Positions 53,372 through 62,708 are shown, numbered from the stretch's first letter. The stretch: 64,000 nucleotides of DNA from Halomonas sp. CH40 (GCA_041875495.1 CP112982.1:620001-684000), one strand, 5' to 3'. Made by a program: numbers and translations. Notes: generated by a model not told the origin, from the letters alone.

Positions 53372-54775
53372 TCAATCAGTCGGTAAAAGTGCCAGGGTCA
53401 AAGTCCAGCGCAACCCGCCCAGCGGCGAAGCGCTGGCCTGCAGCTGCCCACCATGGGCGTGCACCAGAGCATTAGCAATTGAAAGGCCCAGGCCACTGCC
53501 GCCGCTGGCGCGATTGCGCGAGCCTTCCACCCGGTAGAGGCGCTCAGTCAAACGGGCCAGCTCGCTTTGCGGCACACCAGGAGCACTGTCTTCCCATATC
53601 AGCACAGCATGCTGGCCGTCACGGCGTAACGTTACGCGCAGGGTGCCGGGCGCCTGGGTATAGGCGCAGCTGTTATCCAGCAGGTTACTCCATAGCTGGC
53701 GCAGGCGTTGGGCATCGCCGTGCACCTCAATATCAGGTTCGATCCGGCTTTCCAGGGTCAGGCCTGCGTCTTCCAGCCAGTGGCAGGCGTCGTCCAGACG
53801 GTGTTGCAGGTGGTCGCTGAGGTTGAGCGGCGCCAGCTGGATCTCGAGAGCACCGGCGTCGCTTTGCGAGAGCAGCCGCAGGTCGGTCACCAGGCGTTCC
53901 AGCTGAGCGACCTCCTGGCCCAGAGAGCCGAGGTTTTCCTGGGTCAGGGGGCGAATGCCATCCTGCATGGCTTCGATCTCACCTCTTAAAACGGCCAGCG
54001 GAGTGCGCAGTTCGTGGGCGGTATCTGAGACCCAGCGGGCGCGGGCTTCGCGATTGGCCTCCAGGGTTGCGGCCAGCACGTTGAAGTCCCGGGCCAGGCG
54101 TGAAAGCTCATCGCGCCCGCGCTCTTCCAGGCGGGTATGGTAATCCCCCTGGGTGAGGCGCTGGGTGGCGCTTGCCAAGGCCCGGGCGCGACGCCCCAGC
54201 CACCAGGCAAGCCCACCGGCCAGCAGCAGGGAAGCAAGGCCCAGAGAGGCAACAATAATCACCAGATTACGCTGCTGGCGTTCCAGAAAGCGGCTCTCCA
54301 TGCGCTCCATGACCTGCCGGGGTGGACGGTAACCCAGGGTGCCAATGGTTTGGCCCTCCACCTCAAGCCTCAGCCAATGCCAGGCATCTGGCCCGCTTGC
54401 CCGCCGGCTATCGGCCTGAATCACGAAGTCGCCATCCGGGTCGCGGAGTACAAAGTCCCGGGCTTCCCCCAGCAAGGAAGGCCGCTCACGGTAGGACTTG
54501 CCCAGCGCATGGCGCACCACCGCAGGCCAGCGGTCGGGTTCGTCGGCCAGCCACGCCCAGCCCTGGTGATATTGCCAACGAGTCTGCAGCCCTTCGGCCA
54601 ACACCTGGGCACGGCGTTCCTGGGCCTGGTTCAGATACTCAAAAAAACCGCGATCAATGCTGTGGGAAACCGCCATAAATACCCCGGCGGAAATCGCCAC
54701 GTTAACGCTGAGAATGATCACAAACAGCTTGATTCCCAGCCGCGAGGTCTGGCGCAGTGCGGCAAAAAGCTTCAT
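53372..54775 (-). CDS. baeS: Sensor histidine kinase (BaeS-like)
   Basis: 467-residue membrane kinase. TM1 lies at about residues 17-38 and TM2 at about 168-190, around a periplasmic sensor region; a HAMP segment follows (RRARALASATQRLTQGDYHTRL). HisKA has VSDTAHELRTPLAVLRGE and HATPase the N-box LLDNSCAYT and G-box GGSGLGLSIANALV. The start overlaps the RND gene stop by 4 nt. Envelope stress or drug exposure is the expected cue by analogy with BaeS. Confidence 0.9.
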   Translation of the reverse strand: MKLFAALRQTSRLGIKLFVIILSVNVAISAGVFMAVSHSIDRGFFEYLNQAQERRAQVLAEGLQTRWQYHQGWAWLADEPDRWPAVVRHALGKSYRERPSLLGEARDFVLRDPDGDFVIQADSRRASGPDAWHWLRLEVEGQTIGTLGYRPPRQVMERMESRFLERQQRNLVIIVASLGLASLLLAGGLAWWLGRRARALASATQRLTQGDYHTRLEERGRDELSRLARDFNVLAATLEANREARARWVSDTAHELRTPLAVLRGEIEAMQDGIRPLTQENLGSLGQEVAQLERLVTDLRLLSQSDAGALEIQLAPLNLSDHLQHRLDDACHWLEDAGLTLESRIEPDIEVHGDAQRLRQLWSNLLDNSCAYTQAPGTLRVTLRRDGQHAVLIWEDSAPGVPQSELARLTERLYRVEGSRNRASGGSGLGLSIANALVHAHGGQLQASASPLGGLRWTLTLALLPTD

Positions 54776-57700
54776 GACGTGGCCTCCGCTGTGTTCGTCT
54801 GGCGGGTAAAGCGCTCGCGCAGATTCTCAAGGCCCAGGTAAAGGCAGGGCACCAGCACCAGCAGGATCAGGGTGGCGAACAGCATGCCAAAGCCCAGCGA
54901 AATGGCCATGGGGATCATGAAGCGCGCCTGACGGGAGGTTTCCAGCATCATGGGGGCCAGCCCCAGGAAGGTGGTCAAGGTGGTCATCATGATCGGCCGC
55001 AGGCGGCGGGTTGCGGCGGCGACAATCGCCTCGCGGGCAGCCATGCCTTCGCGGCGCTTGCGGTTGGCGTAGTCAATCAGCACCAGAGCATCGTTGATCA
55101 CCACGCCGGAGAGCGCCAGCATGCCCAGCAGGCTGATAATCGACAGGCCAAAGCCCAGAATCACATGCCCGCCCATGGCCCCAACAATGCCGAACGGAAT
55201 CGCCGCCAGCACCAGCAGCGGCTGGGTATAGCTGCGAAACGGAATGGCCATGAGAGAATACAGCGCGCCGAGCATCAGCCACATGGCGGTACGTAGTGTG
55301 GCTAGATTATCGGCGGTGTCCTGCTGGCGGCCACCCAGGCCGACTTCCAGACCGCTGAACTGCGCCTGAAGGTCGGGGAAGACCTCCTCGCGCAGGGTCG
55401 CCAGCACCTGATTGATCGCCACATCGCCCTCGCTGTCCGCCGTCACGGTAATGATCCGCCGGCCGTCAATGCGTTGAATGCTGCTGGACGCCTGGCTCAG
55501 GGTGAACTCCGCGACCCGAGACAGCGGCACACTCAGCCCCTCCGGGGTCTGGATCGGCAGCCGATAAAGCGCGTCAAGGCTGTCGCGGGCGTCAGGGGGC
55601 AGGCGTACTTCAATGCTGACCTCGCTGCGGCCGCTGAACTGCTCGATGGCCGTGGCGCCCTGCAAGGGGCCGCGCAGGGCGCTTGCCAGCTCACTGCCGT
55701 TCAGGCCCAGCGCCCGGCCCTCGCTGGAAAGGCGCATTTCAAGCTGGGGTTTGCCATCGCCCAGGCCGCTGTCGACATCAATCAGGCCAAAGTTTGTCAG
55801 CTCAGTCGCCAGCCGTTCGGCGGCGCTTTCCAGCACCTGGGTATCCGGGTGGGAAAGCCGCAGGCTAAGCGCCGCACCGCTTCCCGGGCCGCCAACGTCT
55901 GATTCAAAACGCACCGACTGGGCGCCCACCAGGTCACCGCTCAGCTCCCGCCAGGCCGGGGCGATGCGTGAAGGGGGCCAGTCGTCGAGGCTGTCCGCGG
56001 CGATATCCAGGCGTACGCTGAGGCTTTCGCCATCCAGCTGGGTGCGTGAGCTGCTAAAACTCAGGCTGTCTTCGCTCTCTGCCAGGGTGTCGGCGGCGTC
56101 GAGCAGTTGCTGGCTCAGGCGGCGGCTAAGGCTGATGGGGCTGCCAATCGGCAGAGTGATGCTGGCCTGCACCTGATCGGATTCGACTCTGGGCATCAGC
56201 GAAAAGCCCAGCCGCCCGCTCATTGCCCAGGCCAGGGTCAGCGCCAGAATGACCACCCCAATGGAAATCGTCAGCAGGCGCTGATTCAGGGCGCGTTGCA
56301 GAAAAGGCTCGAAACGCTGGTAGGTGAAATCATGCAACCCGGCCTGCATCCGCTGGCGCAGTCGGTCCAGCCAGTTGGCCTTTGTTTTCTTGTTCGCCCG
56401 GCTATGGGCCAGGTGGTTGGGCAGGATAAACAGCGCTTCCACCCAGGAAATAAGAAAGACGGTGATCACCACCAGGGGTACGGTGGCGAATATCAGCCCC
56501 AGGAAACCGGGCAGGAACAGCAGCGGCAGAAAGGCGACGATATTGGACAGAATGGCAAAGGTCAGCGGCGTGGCAATCTCGCGTGCCCCGAGAACCGCCG
56601 CATCGCGCAGGGAATAGCCCTGCTCGCGGTAGCTGTAGATGTTTTCACCCACCATGATGGCATCATCCACGACGATGCCGAGGGCGATAATAAAGGCGAA
56701 CATGGAAATCAGGTTCAGCGAGACGCCCATCCAGGGCAGAAACAGCAGAGCGCCCAGAAAGGCAATCGGAATGCCCAGGGTGACCCAGAAAGCCAGTCGG
56801 GCCTGGAGGAACAGCGCCATCAGCACCATCACCAGGGTCAGCCCCAGCCAGGCATTCTTGAGCAGCAGATCCAGACGGCCCTGATAGTACTCTGAGGTAT
56901 CGCGGGAGACATCCAGGCCCACGTTTTCCGGCAGGTTGGCGCGCAGGCGCTCAAGCTCGCCCTGAACCGCACCGGAAAGCCCGGTGGGGGTCTGGTTGCC
57001 CACCTGATACACATTGACCGACAGCGCTGGCTCGCCGTTATAGAAAACTTCGCGATCCGTTTCGGCAAAGCCCGCCTGCACGCGGGCAATATCCCCCAGG
57101 CGCACCGGCGCGCCCTGGGTGCTGGTGATGACCGGTAAATCGGCAAACTCAGCGGCGCCGTTACGCCGCCCCTGGTAGCGCACCAGCCATTCGCCTTCCC
57201 GGGTACTCAGCTGGCCGCTGGCCAGGTCCAGAGCTTCCTGGCCAATCAGGTTGGCCAGCGCCTGGTGGTCAATGCCGTAGCGCTGGATGGCTTCCTCATC
57301 CAGATGGATCTGGATTTCCCGGTCACGGTCGCCGGAAACCTCCACCCGGGAGATGCCCTCAGCCGCCAGCAGTTCAGCGCGCACGTTTTCGGCGGCGTCG
57401 TGCAGGGCGCCTAAGCCCACCTGGCCGTAAACCTGCAGGCTGAGCACGCTGCGCGACCCGCCCGAGAGGCTGATCCGTGGCGGATTGGCGGCCTCCGGCA
57501 GAATGGTGATGGCATCCACTGCCTGCTGGATATCCTGGTAGACGCGCATCACGTTGATACCTTCGGTCAGCTCGGCGCGCAGCTGGCCACTGCCTTCATT
57601 GGCGGTGGCGGTTAGTTCGTCAATGCCCTCGACATCGGCCAGCGCCGCTTCCACCGGCAGCAGGATACTTCGCTCGATATCCTCAGGCGTAGCACCCGGG

Positions 57701-57861
57701 TAGCTGATGCTGACATTGATAATCTCCATCTCGAAATCGGGAAACAGCTCCTTCTTGATGCTCAGCGAGGCCAACAGGCCGCCGGCAATCAGCAGAATCA
57801 TCAAGAGGTTGGGGGCGACGCCATGGTCGACCATCCAGGCAAGCGGGCCACGGCGGTTCAT
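54772..57861 (-). CDS. RND-family efflux pump inner-membrane protein
   Basis: 1029-residue resistance-nodulation-division exporter with the usual 12 helices and two large periplasmic loops. The proton-relay acidic pair of TM4 is present (GIVVDDAIMVGENIY). In TM10 the segment SGVVINDALVLIDYA has no lysine where AcrB has Lys940; the aligned residue appears to be Asn. This is usual for a separate RND branch rather than a defect. It overlaps the adaptor gene (4 nt) and the sensor kinase gene (4 nt). No outer-membrane channel gene is nearby, so a shared TolC-type protein is assumed. Substrate unknown. Confidence 0.93.
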   Translation of the reverse strand: MNRRGPLAWMVDHGVAPNLLMILLIAGGLLASLSIKKELFPDFEMEIINVSISYPGATPEDIERSILLPVEAALADVEGIDELTATANEGSGQLRAELTEGINVMRVYQDIQQAVDAITILPEAANPPRISLSGGSRSVLSLQVYGQVGLGALHDAAENVRAELLAAEGISRVEVSGDRDREIQIHLDEEAIQRYGIDHQALANLIGQEALDLASGQLSTREGEWLVRYQGRRNGAAEFADLPVITSTQGAPVRLGDIARVQAGFAETDREVFYNGEPALSVNVYQVGNQTPTGLSGAVQGELERLRANLPENVGLDVSRDTSEYYQGRLDLLLKNAWLGLTLVMVLMALFLQARLAFWVTLGIPIAFLGALLFLPWMGVSLNLISMFAFIIALGIVVDDAIMVGENIYSYREQGYSLRDAAVLGAREIATPLTFAILSNIVAFLPLLFLPGFLGLIFATVPLVVITVFLISWVEALFILPNHLAHSRANKKTKANWLDRLRQRMQAGLHDFTYQRFEPFLQRALNQRLLTISIGVVILALTLAWAMSGRLGFSLMPRVESDQVQASITLPIGSPISLSRRLSQQLLDAADTLAESEDSLSFSSSRTQLDGESLSVRLDIAADSLDDWPPSRIAPAWRELSGDLVGAQSVRFESDVGGPGSGAALSLRLSHPDTQVLESAAERLATELTNFGLIDVDSGLGDGKPQLEMRLSSEGRALGLNGSELASALRGPLQGATAIEQFSGRSEVSIEVRLPPDARDSLDALYRLPIQTPEGLSVPLSRVAEFTLSQASSSIQRIDGRRIITVTADSEGDVAINQVLATLREEVFPDLQAQFSGLEVGLGGRQQDTADNLATLRTAMWLMLGALYSLMAIPFRSYTQPLLVLAAIPFGIVGAMGGHVILGFGLSIISLLGMLALSGVVINDALVLIDYANRKRREGMAAREAIVAAATRRLRPIMMTTLTTFLGLAPMMLETSRQARFMIPMAISLGFGMLFATLILLVLVPCLYLGLENLRERFTRQTNTAEATS

Positions 57862-59072
57862 GGTGCTTCCTCCTCGCCCGTTTCCTTATTCTCTTCTTCA
57901 CCCGCTTCCTCACCCGTGCGAACGCGCTGGCCTTCACGGGGGTTAACAAGCCCGGCCACCACTACCCGCTTGCCCGTTTCAAGGCCGCTGCTGACCAGCA
58001 CCTCCCGCTCGCCACGGTGGGCCAGGGTGACCTGGCTTTGCTGCAGCTGGTTCTGGTCATCCAGCCACCACACCAGATTGCCGGGCCGCAGCGCTGCGGC
58101 GGGCAGGGCGATCAGGGCTTGCGTATTTGCCGGGTCAATCTCGGCGCGTAGCACATCCCCCAGGCGCAGGGCCGGGCCGGGGCTTTCCAGGGCCAAGGGG
58201 TCATCCACGCCAATCAATAGCTGCACCTGCAGGCCGTTTTCTTCCAAGCTGGGCAGCACGGCCAGCAGCTGGCCAGTGCGCTGGCTATCGTCAGGCCAGC
58301 CCCGGCTGGTAAGGGTGACGCTATCGCCAGGCGCCAGCCAGCTTGCGTGTTCGCCGGGCAGGGAGGCACGCACCCAGAACTGCTCCACGCTGATCAGGCT
58401 GACCACTTCAGTGCCCTGGCTAAGCAGGCTGCCCGCACCCACCAAACGCTCCTGCACCATGGCCCGGAAGGGCGCGCGCAGGGTGGCGCGTTCAAGGTTC
58501 AAGGCCGCCTGATCGCGAGCGACCCGCGCCTGGGTCAGCTGCGCCTCGGCCTGGCGTTGCTGCGGTTCACGCAGCACCAGGGCACGGCGCTCCGGCGAGA
58601 GCTGGCGCCCAAAGGATTCGTATTCGCTACGCGCGCGCTGCTGTTCTGCCTGCTCAAGGGCCAGCTGGGCCTGGGCATTTGCCAACTGGGCCTCGGCATC
58701 CTGAAGCGCCAGCTGCAGGTCGGCCTGGTCAATATGTGCCAGCACCGCATCCGCTTCCACCACGCTGCCGGGCACCACGTTATCGCCAAAGTGCTCCAGC
58801 TGACCCGCCACACGGCTGGCGATATTGGCCTGCTGCTCGGCCTCCACACGCCCGAAGGCGAGCAAGCGCGGCGCCTGCTCGCTGGCCTCCACACGCACCA
58901 CCTCCACCCGAGGCGGCACCGGCTCCGGCGGCGGGCGACGCTCCACCCGCGGCGGTTCATTCAACAACCACCAGGCACCCCCCAGCCCGCCCACCAGCAC
59001 CAGCAGGGCAATCAGAATACCGGGCCGAAAACGGCCCCGTTGGCGAGTAAGGCACAGGCGAGCAGCAGGCAT
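57858..59072 (-). CDS. RND efflux periplasmic adaptor (membrane fusion protein)
   Basis: 404-residue adaptor with one N-terminal membrane anchor (about 19-37, GILIALLVLVGGLGGAWWLL), a Pro-rich spacer, a lipoyl half (RVAGQLEHFGDNVVPGSVVEADAVLAHID), a long coiled coil rich in Ala, Gln and Glu (about 115-205), the second lipoyl half (LRAPFRAMVQERLVGAGSLLSQGTEV) and a beta barrel. ATG 59072 is preferred, although GTG 59084 in the same frame is possible. The C-terminus is an acidic Glu/Gly repeat-like tail. It is first in the adaptor-pump-baeS-baeR operon. Confidence 0.9.
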   Translation of the reverse strand: MPAARLCLTRQRGRFRPGILIALLVLVGGLGGAWWLLNEPPRVERRPPPEPVPPRVEVVRVEASEQAPRLLAFGRVEAEQQANIASRVAGQLEHFGDNVVPGSVVEADAVLAHIDQADLQLALQDAEAQLANAQAQLALEQAEQQRARSEYESFGRQLSPERRALVLREPQQRQAEAQLTQARVARDQAALNLERATLRAPFRAMVQERLVGAGSLLSQGTEVVSLISVEQFWVRASLPGEHASWLAPGDSVTLTSRGWPDDSQRTGQLLAVLPSLEENGLQVQLLIGVDDPLALESPGPALRLGDVLRAEIDPANTQALIALPAAALRPGNLVWWLDDQNQLQQSQVTLAHRGEREVLVSSGLETGKRVVVAGLVNPREGQRVRTGEEAGEEENKETGEEEAP

Positions 59073-59376
59073 AAGCGTGAACACTTCCGAGATTCAAAAT
59101 AACGTCAGGCGAAAAGGCCATAAAGATAACATGCCCCCAGCATGCGCGATGCACGCGCAACCAATCGACACACAATGTGCAAAGTGTGTGGAAGGTGGTA
59201 GGTTTGCTCAGTGACAAGGCCGGAATAAAAGAAATAAAAGGGGTCAGATCCAAATTAAATGGTCGGCTTTCATCATCCTTACACTTCAGGGATCCCATTT
59301 AATTTGGATCTGACCCCTTTTATTCTTGGATCTGACCCCTTTTATTTGTCAGTCGGGTGTTCATGGAGGAACTAGG
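59073..59376. other. Non-coding region before the efflux operon and GNAT gene
   Basis: 304 bp between divergent genes. The left half should contain the efflux operon promoter and has a CACAC...GTGTG hairpin around 59169-59190. The right half is occupied by a long inverted repeat. No gene is seen. Confidence 0.7.
59233..59347. repeat. Perfect 30-bp inverted repeat plus a third partial copy
   Basis: The arms 59233-59262 and 59295-59324 are exact reverse complements, built around GGGGTCAGATCCAAATTAAA, with a 32-bp spacer. A third copy of the outer 21-22 bp (59326-59347) follows in the orientation of the right arm. The layout suggests a non-autonomous mobile or REP/MITE-type element; I recall the GGGGTCAGATCC word as recurrent in gammaproteobacterial intergenic repeats, but cannot check it. 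Confidence 0.9.
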
Positions 59377-59862
59377 ATGCAGGAAGTCAGCACACCAGCC
59401 GTTCGAAAAATGTACAAACAAGATCTTGAGTGTGCAGCGAAGGTGCATCAAGAAGCGTTCCCTCGACAGCGTTCTTCCTACCAATGGCTGGAATGCAACC
59501 TGAATGCGGCACCACGAATGCTGAGCTATGTGGCCTTGATCAATCATCGCTGCGTTGGGTACATCATCTGGTCACAGAAAAGTGGGTTTCGCCCTGAAGT
59601 CATTCTTGAGTTGGAGCAAATTGCGGTGGCCGCGAACTACCGCGGACAAGGCATTGGGCGACAGTTAATAGTGGCATCATTGCCGGATGTCAAAACGCAG
59701 CTGTCTCATCAAGGCGCAGTGTTAAAGCATATTGTTGTCACAACAAGAAGCGATAACCATGCTCAAAGGTTGTATAAAGAAAGCTTAGGGGCAGAGGTTG
59801 AAGCGGTCATAAGCAATCTGTACTCGGCAGATGAAGTGTTCATGGTGGCACGTCATCTGTGA
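59377..59862 (+). CDS. GNAT-family N-acetyltransferase
   Basis: 161-residue acetyltransferase. The acetyl-CoA motif A is visible as LEQIAVAANYRGQGIGRQLIVASL, with RGQGIG as the pyrophosphate loop. A later NHAQRLYKESLGA segment is motif B. It resembles RimI-like enzymes in outline, but the acceptor is unknown. ATG 59377 has GGAGGAA 8 nt ahead; the frame extends 17 codons back into the inverted repeat. Codon use is less GC-rich than that of the efflux genes, as for the next two genes. Confidence 0.85.
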   Translation: MQEVSTPAVRKMYKQDLECAAKVHQEAFPRQRSSYQWLECNLNAAPRMLSYVALINHRCVGYIIWSQKSGFRPEVILELEQIAVAANYRGQGIGRQLIVASLPDVKTQLSHQGAVLKHIVVTTRSDNHAQRLYKESLGAEVEAVISNLYSADEVFMVARHL

Positions 59863-59915
59863 CATTTTCTAAGGATCATTCACTATAAAGAGCGACTGCC
59901 CAGGGAGGGCGAAAA

Positions 59916-60314
59916 ATGAAAATTCTCGTTACAGTGCTTTTACTACTTTTTCTGTCTTCTCACAGTACAGCTGACGACGATATGGCTAGAGAGACGGCCA
60001 TGAGCTGGCTATCGCTGATTGATAACGGTGATTATCTCGAGAGTTGGGAACAGGCGGGGGCGTATTTTCAGCAAGAAGTTCCTTCTGAACAATGGCGGGA
60101 GGCAGTCAGCGAGGTGAGAGATCCGTTGGGCAGTGTTATTTCCAGGCAGCAAGTGGAAAGAAAAGCGTATCAATCACTTCCGGGCGTGCCTGAAGGGGAG
60201 TATCTGGTCTTGCGTTTCTCGACACGCTTTACCCATCAAGCGGAAGTCATTGAAACTCTGACCCTCCAGTCAGTTGACGGTGACTGGAAAGCGCTTGGAT
60301 ATTTTGTCCGCTAG
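59916..60314 (+). CDS. Secreted DUF4019 protein
   Basis: 132-residue protein with a short signal peptide (KILVTVLLLLFLSSHSTA, cleavage near residue 19) and a DUF4019 domain (SWLSLIDNGDYLESWEQAGAYFQ, LRFSTRFTHQAEVIETLTL, DGDWKALGYFVR). Function unknown; the fold resembles small NTF2-like periplasmic proteins. GGGAGGGCG precedes the ATG. It is 53 bp after the GNAT gene on the same strand. A weak TTTCCGA/TCGGAAA hairpin follows the stop. Confidence 0.8.
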   Translation: MKILVTVLLLLFLSSHSTADDDMARETAMSWLSLIDNGDYLESWEQAGAYFQQEVPSEQWREAVSEVRDPLGSVISRQQVERKAYQSLPGVPEGEYLVLRFSTRFTHQAEVIETLTLQSVDGDWKALGYFVR

Positions 60315-60456
60315 CTACACGCAACAAGGCGTCATTTCCGAATAGGGTAATCGGAAAACAATCTTGAACTTTTTCGCTGAGAATCGTAAGTAAGTGGACT
60401 AGAGTTGGCCTGAAAAAAGTAGCGACGTAGAAATTTAATTTTTGATGAGGTTTAAA

Positions 60457-60876
60457 GTGAGTTCGAATATAAAAATTTACGTTAGTCGAGAAATGGTTTT
60501 TCCTTACATGTTTGTGGGGATGCTTGCCCCTATGGCACTGGCTAACTCTGGTGTGAATTTTTTAATTGTTGCTATCTTTATAGCTTTTTGGACTGCTATT
60601 TTTTTTATTGTTTTTATGAAATTTAAAAAAAAGGTGCTCTGGGAGGATGGTAAGTATGTATTTTTTAATAATAGTGGCGTTGTTGATAAGGTGTTAAAGT
60701 TTAATATTGAATGTATAAATTGTGATATAAACAATCAAGGGTTTTTTTTGATCAGGGTTGTGACGCGTACTGAAGGAAAGTTTATTATTCCTTTGCCTCA
60801 TAGCATGAGTCGGTCTGAGTTTGAAGAAGTAGAAAAGCAGATTAACGAGTATTCCGTAAAAAATGCACGCTTTTAA
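60457..60876 (+). CDS. AT-rich orphan membrane protein
   Basis: 139-residue protein I do not recognise. Two hydrophobic segments lie at about residues 15-35 and 40-60 (LIVAIFIAFWTAIFFIVFM), followed by a basic stretch (KFKKKVLW) and a small soluble domain rich in beta-type residues. GTG 60457 with TGAGG 6 nt ahead is the preferred start; ATG 60445 and TTG 60442 are upstream alternatives. The gene is strikingly AT-rich with long T runs, unlike the rest of the window, which suggests recent transfer. It ends a few bases before the IS4-family remnant. Confidence 0.65.
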   Translation: MSSNIKIYVSREMVFPYMFVGMLAPMALANSGVNFLIVAIFIAFWTAIFFIVFMKFKKKVLWEDGKYVFFNNSGVVDKVLKFNIECINCDINNQGFFLIRVVTRTEGKFIIPLPHSMSRSEFEEVEKQINEYSVKNARF

Positions 60877-60904
60877 AGGCTGAAGAATCCCCACGAATTT
60901 GGCG

Positions 60905-61013
60905 CTATGCGTCGCATAATGCCTGATCGTGGGCTTCTTCTCTCAGGCTGGCCTTCAGCGATGTCCAGCAAGGCCAGGGCACAGCGCCGGAAGGTTGTCG
61001 ACGCAGCCATTCC
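60905..61013 (-). pseudogene. 3' end of an IS4-family transposase cut off by IS66
   Basis: Minus-strand continuation of the transposase at 63480-64000. Joining 63480 to 61005 (removing IS66 and one copy of GCCATTCC) keeps the frame: after ...LGLEW the protein would read LRRQPSGAVPWPCWTSLKAS and end with ...LCDA at a TAG (60905-60907). These 30-odd residues are now separated from the body of the protein by 2466 bp. Confidence 0.8.
61006..61013. repeat. 8-bp target-site duplication, left copy
   Basis: GCCATTCC directly adjoins the left end of the IS66 element and is repeated exactly at the right end (63480-63487). Eight bp is the normal duplication for IS66. Confidence 0.95.
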
Positions 61014-61056
61014 GTAAGCGCCCTTAAATCGACACACTTGACCTAGCCGTGTTCTT

Positions 61057-62652
61057 TCACTTTTTTTCGGCGGGCGCCAAGTTCACGTTCCAGGGCAGCA
61101 GCGTTTCCAGTGCCTCTAACGTATCAGCGGTGGCGATGTGCTCCAGCACATAATGGATATAGGCAGCAGGCTCCAAGCCATTGGCTTTTGCCGTTTCGAT
61201 GAGTGAATAACAGGTGGCACTGGCGTGAGCGCCGCGGGAGGTATCCGCGAACAGCCAGGCTCTTCGACCAACGGCAAACGGGCGAATGGCGTTTTCTGCC
61301 AGAACATTACTGATATGCAGGTCGCCGCGCGCACAATAGCCGATGAGGAAGTCCCATTGGTTCAGCGTATATTCCATCGCCTGACGCGTCAGGCTGCCTT
61401 TCATGACGCGGGTAACATTAGCCTCTAGCCAAGCCTTGAAGGCCTCAAGACGCGGAAGGCTCAGCTCCTGGCGGACACGGTAGCGTTCCACTTCGCTGAG
61501 ATCCTTGATCTGCCGTTCGATGGCGTAGAGTTTGTTGATATGGCTAAGCCCTACCTCGGCCTTGGCCGGCGTGGCGCCCTTGCCTTTCGCGTTGACCTTG
61601 GCTGCCTTAGACGCTTCCACGAACTTGCGTCGCGCATGGTCCCAACAGCCAATGCGGGTAATGCCGTTGGCACGGCATACCTGGCCGTAACCGGCGTAGC
61701 CATCGGCCTGCAGGATCCCTGAGAAGTCGTCGAGTAGGCGCACCGGCACGCTGCCGCCGCGGGACGGGTCGTAGGCAAAGAGCACCGACGGTTGATCCGG
61801 TGGGCCACCTCGGGTGACCCACATCCATTTATCTGACTGAGCGGTCTTGCCGTCTTCCTTGAGCACTTGCAGCCGCGTTTCATCGGCTTGCAGATACGCG
61901 CTGCTGTTTTGCACTTCGCGCATCAGCGTGATCAAGGGCGTGAAGACGTCATTCAGGCGGATGATCCAGTTGGCCATCTGCGTGCGGCTAACAGCGTGGC
62001 CTAACCGCTTGAACATGCCTTCCAAGCGGTACAGCGGCAAACCGTCTGCGTACTTGGAGGTGATCACGTACGCTAGCAGTGACGTCGACGCCGTGCACTT
62101 GCCTAGCGGATGAACCGGACGCTCCGCAGTAAGGAGATGGTCGTTGCCCTCAAGCGGGAACACCGCTTTTTCCTGCCAGTATTCGAGGACTTTCAGCTGC
62201 GCGGGGATGAACTGAAGCTCTTCTTTTACCTTGGCGAAGAAGGTCTTGGTCGCCCCGACTTTTTCTTCTTCGCTGAGCGTAAGCTCAATACGCTCACGGA
62301 CCAGAGTGTCGGAGAAGCCACGTTGGCGACGTTGACGTGAGGGACGCGGCGCGTCTTGCTCTTCGACATCGTCGGGTAACTGATCGCGTAGCGCCTCGAT
62401 GTCAGCTTCCAACTCCGTCTCATCGAACAGATGAGCCTGGTTCGCAGACTTTTCACTGCGCGCGGCGAACTGCTGAATGCGCTGCAAGCGCAGCTTCTCT
62501 TCGAGCAATTGAATATAGAGATTACGTTGCTGTAACGCCGTCTGTTGAGCCGTCACCTGTTGCTGAAGCCCCGCCACAAGAGCCACTACCTCAGCGGCGG
62601 AGAGGCCACTGAGATCAGGCAGTTGGGAGGAGACTTCGGGGTGCTTTTTCAT
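61057..62652 (-). CDS. tnpC: IS66-family transposase TnpC
   Basis: 531-residue transposase, full length. An N-terminal leucine-zipper-like coiled coil (LVAGLQQQVTAQQTALQQRN) precedes a helix-turn-helix region, a zinc-finger-like region that has lost most cysteines, and the DDE catalytic core (LQADETRLQVL; YAGYGQVC as the second Asp region; the Glu near LAENAIRPFAVGRRAWLF). A 56-bp gap separates it from tnpB. It is the last gene of the element. Confidence 0.95.
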   Translation of the reverse strand: MKKHPEVSSQLPDLSGLSAAEVVALVAGLQQQVTAQQTALQQRNLYIQLLEEKLRLQRIQQFAARSEKSANQAHLFDETELEADIEALRDQLPDDVEEQDAPRPSRQRRQRGFSDTLVRERIELTLSEEEKVGATKTFFAKVKEELQFIPAQLKVLEYWQEKAVFPLEGNDHLLTAERPVHPLGKCTASTSLLAYVITSKYADGLPLYRLEGMFKRLGHAVSRTQMANWIIRLNDVFTPLITLMREVQNSSAYLQADETRLQVLKEDGKTAQSDKWMWVTRGGPPDQPSVLFAYDPSRGGSVPVRLLDDFSGILQADGYAGYGQVCRANGITRIGCWDHARRKFVEASKAAKVNAKGKGATPAKAEVGLSHINKLYAIERQIKDLSEVERYRVRQELSLPRLEAFKAWLEANVTRVMKGSLTRQAMEYTLNQWDFLIGYCARGDLHISNVLAENAIRPFAVGRRAWLFADTSRGAHASATCYSLIETAKANGLEPAAYIHYVLEHIATADTLEALETLLPWNVNLAPAEKK

Positions 62653-62708
62653 GGGCCAATGATACCAGATTCGGTGTGTTAAAGCACTGAAAATAAGAGC
62701 TTTATGGC

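Noticed and set aside
56107..56895. 262-codon open frame on the plus strand
   Set aside because: It lies antisense inside the RND pump gene, which has full family motifs; the frame is open only because of GC-rich codon bias.
58347..59102. 251-codon plus-strand open frame
   Set aside because: Antisense shadow of the adaptor gene; His/Gln-rich and without a ribosome site.
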